Source of the DNA: Bacillota bacterium
GTDB lineage: Bacteria > Bacillota > Proteinivoracia > UBA4975
Assembly: GCA_012727415.1 (NCBI GenBank)
Contig: JAAYHI010000080.1
Span: forward strand, 1 to 6,965
Length of the DNA stretch: 6,965 nucleotides
Direction: 5' to 3'
Below, one piece after another: positions 5,801-6,965 of the stretch (within the stretch, counting starts at the first letter, position 1; every line of letters begins with the position of its first letter). A program made the position numbers and the translations under genes. The notes beneath the pieces are model-generated. The model saw only the letters and a list, made by a program, of their open reading frames with translations, was not told where the DNA came from and did not search any database.

Positions 5801-6775
5801 TTACAGGCCCATAGCCTGCTGTACTCGGAACAGTGTTGCGGCGGCAATTGTTGCCGCTTTTTTGCTTCCCCGGTCGAGAATTTCCCCTAAATTGGCAGCG
5901 GCCATGATCTGCCGGTAGCGTTCCTGAATGGGGGCAAGCTCGGCAATGACAGCTTCGGCGGTGGCAAGCTTCAGGTGCCCATAGCCCTTGCCGCTGAACT
6001 CGCTCTCCAATTCAGGAATGGCTTTGCCAGAGCACAGGGAGAGGATGGCCAGGAGGTTGCTGACTCCTGGTTTTTCTTCGGGGTCATAGCGCACCTCTGT
6101 GCCCGGGTCAGTGACAGCCCGTTTCAGCTTCCTGGTGATTGTATCCGGGTCATCCAACAGGGAGATGTAGCTGGCGGTGGTGGTGCTGGATTTGCTCATC
6201 TTGGCGGTGGGGTCATCCAGGGCCATTATCCTGGCCCCCAACTTGCCGATCATGGGCTCGGGAACCACCAGGAGCTTGCCATAACGGCTATTGAAGCGCT
6301 GGGCTAAATCTCTGGTCAATTCCAGGTGTTGCTTTTGGTCTTCTCCCACCGGCACCACGTCGGCGTCATACAGCAGAATGTCTGCTGCCATTAAAGTGGG
6401 GTAGGTAAATAGTCCTGCAGAAAAGCTTTCCTTTCCCTGGGACTTCTCTTTAAACTGGGTCATGCGGCTTAACTCGCCAAATCCCGTCAGGCATTGGAGC
6501 AGCCATGCCAGCTCGGCATGGGCACTGACCCGGGATTGGACAAAGACAGTGGCTTTCTCCGGGTCAATCCCCGCTGCCAGAAATAAGGCTGCGGTCTGAT
6601 TGACTTTTTGGCGAAGCTCCAGGGGGTCCTGGGGCACTGTCAGGGCATGCAGGTCGACGATGCAAAAGAAGCAGTCGTAATCATGCTGGACCCGGACGAA
6701 GTTCTTAAGGGCGCCCAGGTAGTTGCCCAAGGTCAGTTCCCCAGTGGGCTGTACGCCGGAAAATACTCGTTTCAT
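5801..6775 (-). CDS. trpS: Tryptophanyl-tRNA synthetase
   Basis: A class I aminoacyl-tRNA synthetase of 324 residues, the usual bacterial length, which activates tryptophan with ATP and charges tRNA-Trp in the cytoplasm. The N-terminus FSGVQPTGELTLGNYLGAL (residues 5-23) holds the HIGH-type signature as TLGN. ADILLYDADVVPVGEDQKQH (131-150) is the tryptophan-pocket and ATP-site region, and KMSKS is present at 192-196, so the enzyme looks intact. The ATG at 6775 is chosen because AAAGGAGTGG precedes it by about six bases and because TrpS proteins start at this point. An in-frame extension to a GTG at 6928 translates the T-box and terminator and is not real. The gene is transcribed towards glyS, its leader is a tryptophan T-box, and a hairpin terminator follows the stop. 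Confidence 0.98.
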   Translation of the reverse strand: MKRVFSGVQPTGELTLGNYLGALKNFVRVQHDYDCFFCIVDLHALTVPQDPLELRQKVNQTAALFLAAGIDPEKATVFVQSRVSAHAELAWLLQCLTGFGELSRMTQFKEKSQGKESFSAGLFTYPTLMAADILLYDADVVPVGEDQKQHLELTRDLAQRFNSRYGKLLVVPEPMIGKLGARIMALDDPTAKMSKSSTTTASYISLLDDPDTITRKLKRAVTDPGTEVRYDPEEKPGVSNLLAILSLCSGKAIPELESEFSGKGYGHLKLATAEAVIAELAPIQERYRQIMAAANLGEILDRGSKKAATIAAATLFRVQQAMGL

Positions 6776-6792
6776 TTTTTCCACTCCTTTCC

Positions 6793-6965
6793 TAAAAACA
6801 AAAACTCCGTCCCAAAACGGGACGGAGAATCCGCGGTACCACCCGAATTCGCAGCAAACGCTGCGCTCTCGTTGCCCTGTAACGGAGGCCCCGGCCGGGC
6901 ATTGCCTCCCGGCGGCTGGGCAGTCCATTCACCTGAAGCTGCAGCCGGCCTCTCACCATGTGGCC
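6793..6965 (-). promoter_or_regulatory. T-box riboswitch, tryptophan-specific (5' part outside window)
   Basis: This trpS leader senses uncharged tRNA-Trp and controls premature termination. On the - strand the canonical T-box core GGGTGGTACCGCGG is at 6844-6831. Upstream, GTGAA-TGG-ACTGCCC is the 3' side of a specifier loop, with the TGG (Trp) codon at 6927-6925, and GGTGAGAGGCCGG near the right edge looks like the distal part of stem I. Downstream is the competing terminator. Flanking GAAT and ATTC can form the base of the antiterminator. The bulge sequence is UGGU, which pairs with an ACCA tRNA end or, by wobble, with GCCA, as expected for a bacterial tRNA-Trp with G73. The beginning of stem I lies beyond position 6965. 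Confidence 0.93.
6797..6827 (-). terminator. T-box-controlled intrinsic terminator of the trpS leader
   Basis: On the - strand, CTCCGTCCC (6827-6819) pairs perfectly with GGGACGGAG (6813-6805) around a five-base GTTTT loop, followed by TTTTTGTTTTT. This strong terminator sits between the T-box core and the trpS ribosome binding site, and should form when tRNA-Trp is charged. Confidence 0.93.

Noticed and set aside
5775..5802. Possible + strand terminator overlapping the trpS stop (GGGCT/AGCCC then CTTTT)
   Set aside because: The 5-bp stem with an asymmetric internal bulge and only four Ts is too weak to call.
6776..6928. 51-residue N-terminal extension of TrpS to a GTG at 6928
   Set aside because: It translates the T-box core and terminator hairpin; the ribosome binding site and family start both indicate the ATG at 6775.

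Overview
The window looks like chromosomal DNA from a Gram-positive, Clostridia-type Firmicute. Three features support this: a split (alpha2beta2) glycyl-tRNA synthetase encoded as glyQ-glyS, a T-box leader with a UGG specifier in front of trpS, and strong AGGAGG-type ribosome binding sites. The flanking housekeeping genes are GC-rich, while the roughly 3 kb between them is clearly richer in A and T. I cannot name a species.

Layout: positions 1-2781 carry the end of glyQ and all of glyS on the + strand, translationally coupled by a TAATG overlap. At the other end trpS (6775 to 5801, - strand) is read towards them, preceded by a T-box riboswitch that runs off the right edge and followed by a hairpin terminator. 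The two aminoacyl-tRNA synthetase transcription units are therefore convergent.

The middle (2782-5736) is accessory-like. Its first part, 2797-3355, is bounded by a perfect 12-bp inverted repeat and holds several stem-loops. One of these ends in a good + strand terminator, and the right boundary is itself a hairpin that can terminate - strand transcription. Next come two - strand genes: a putative secreted or membrane protein of about 271 residues with a glycine-rich hydrophobic core and a tyrosine-rich tail, then a 94-residue protein of three predicted membrane helices. I recognise neither family; the pair resembles an exported-effector plus membrane-partner cassette.

The most interesting part is 4660-5275. 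It has no convincing long ORF but contains a nested set of long-range complementary segments: a 17-bp helix closing a domain of about 380 nt, two further nested helices and several hairpins, followed by four 3' hairpins. The positions of the G.U pairs favour the + strand. I propose an undescribed or unrecognised large structured RNA of about 600 nt, divergent from the two membrane genes. This rests on reading complementarity by eye, without covariation data. Positions 5276-5736 hold only AT-rich sequence and weaker stem-loops.
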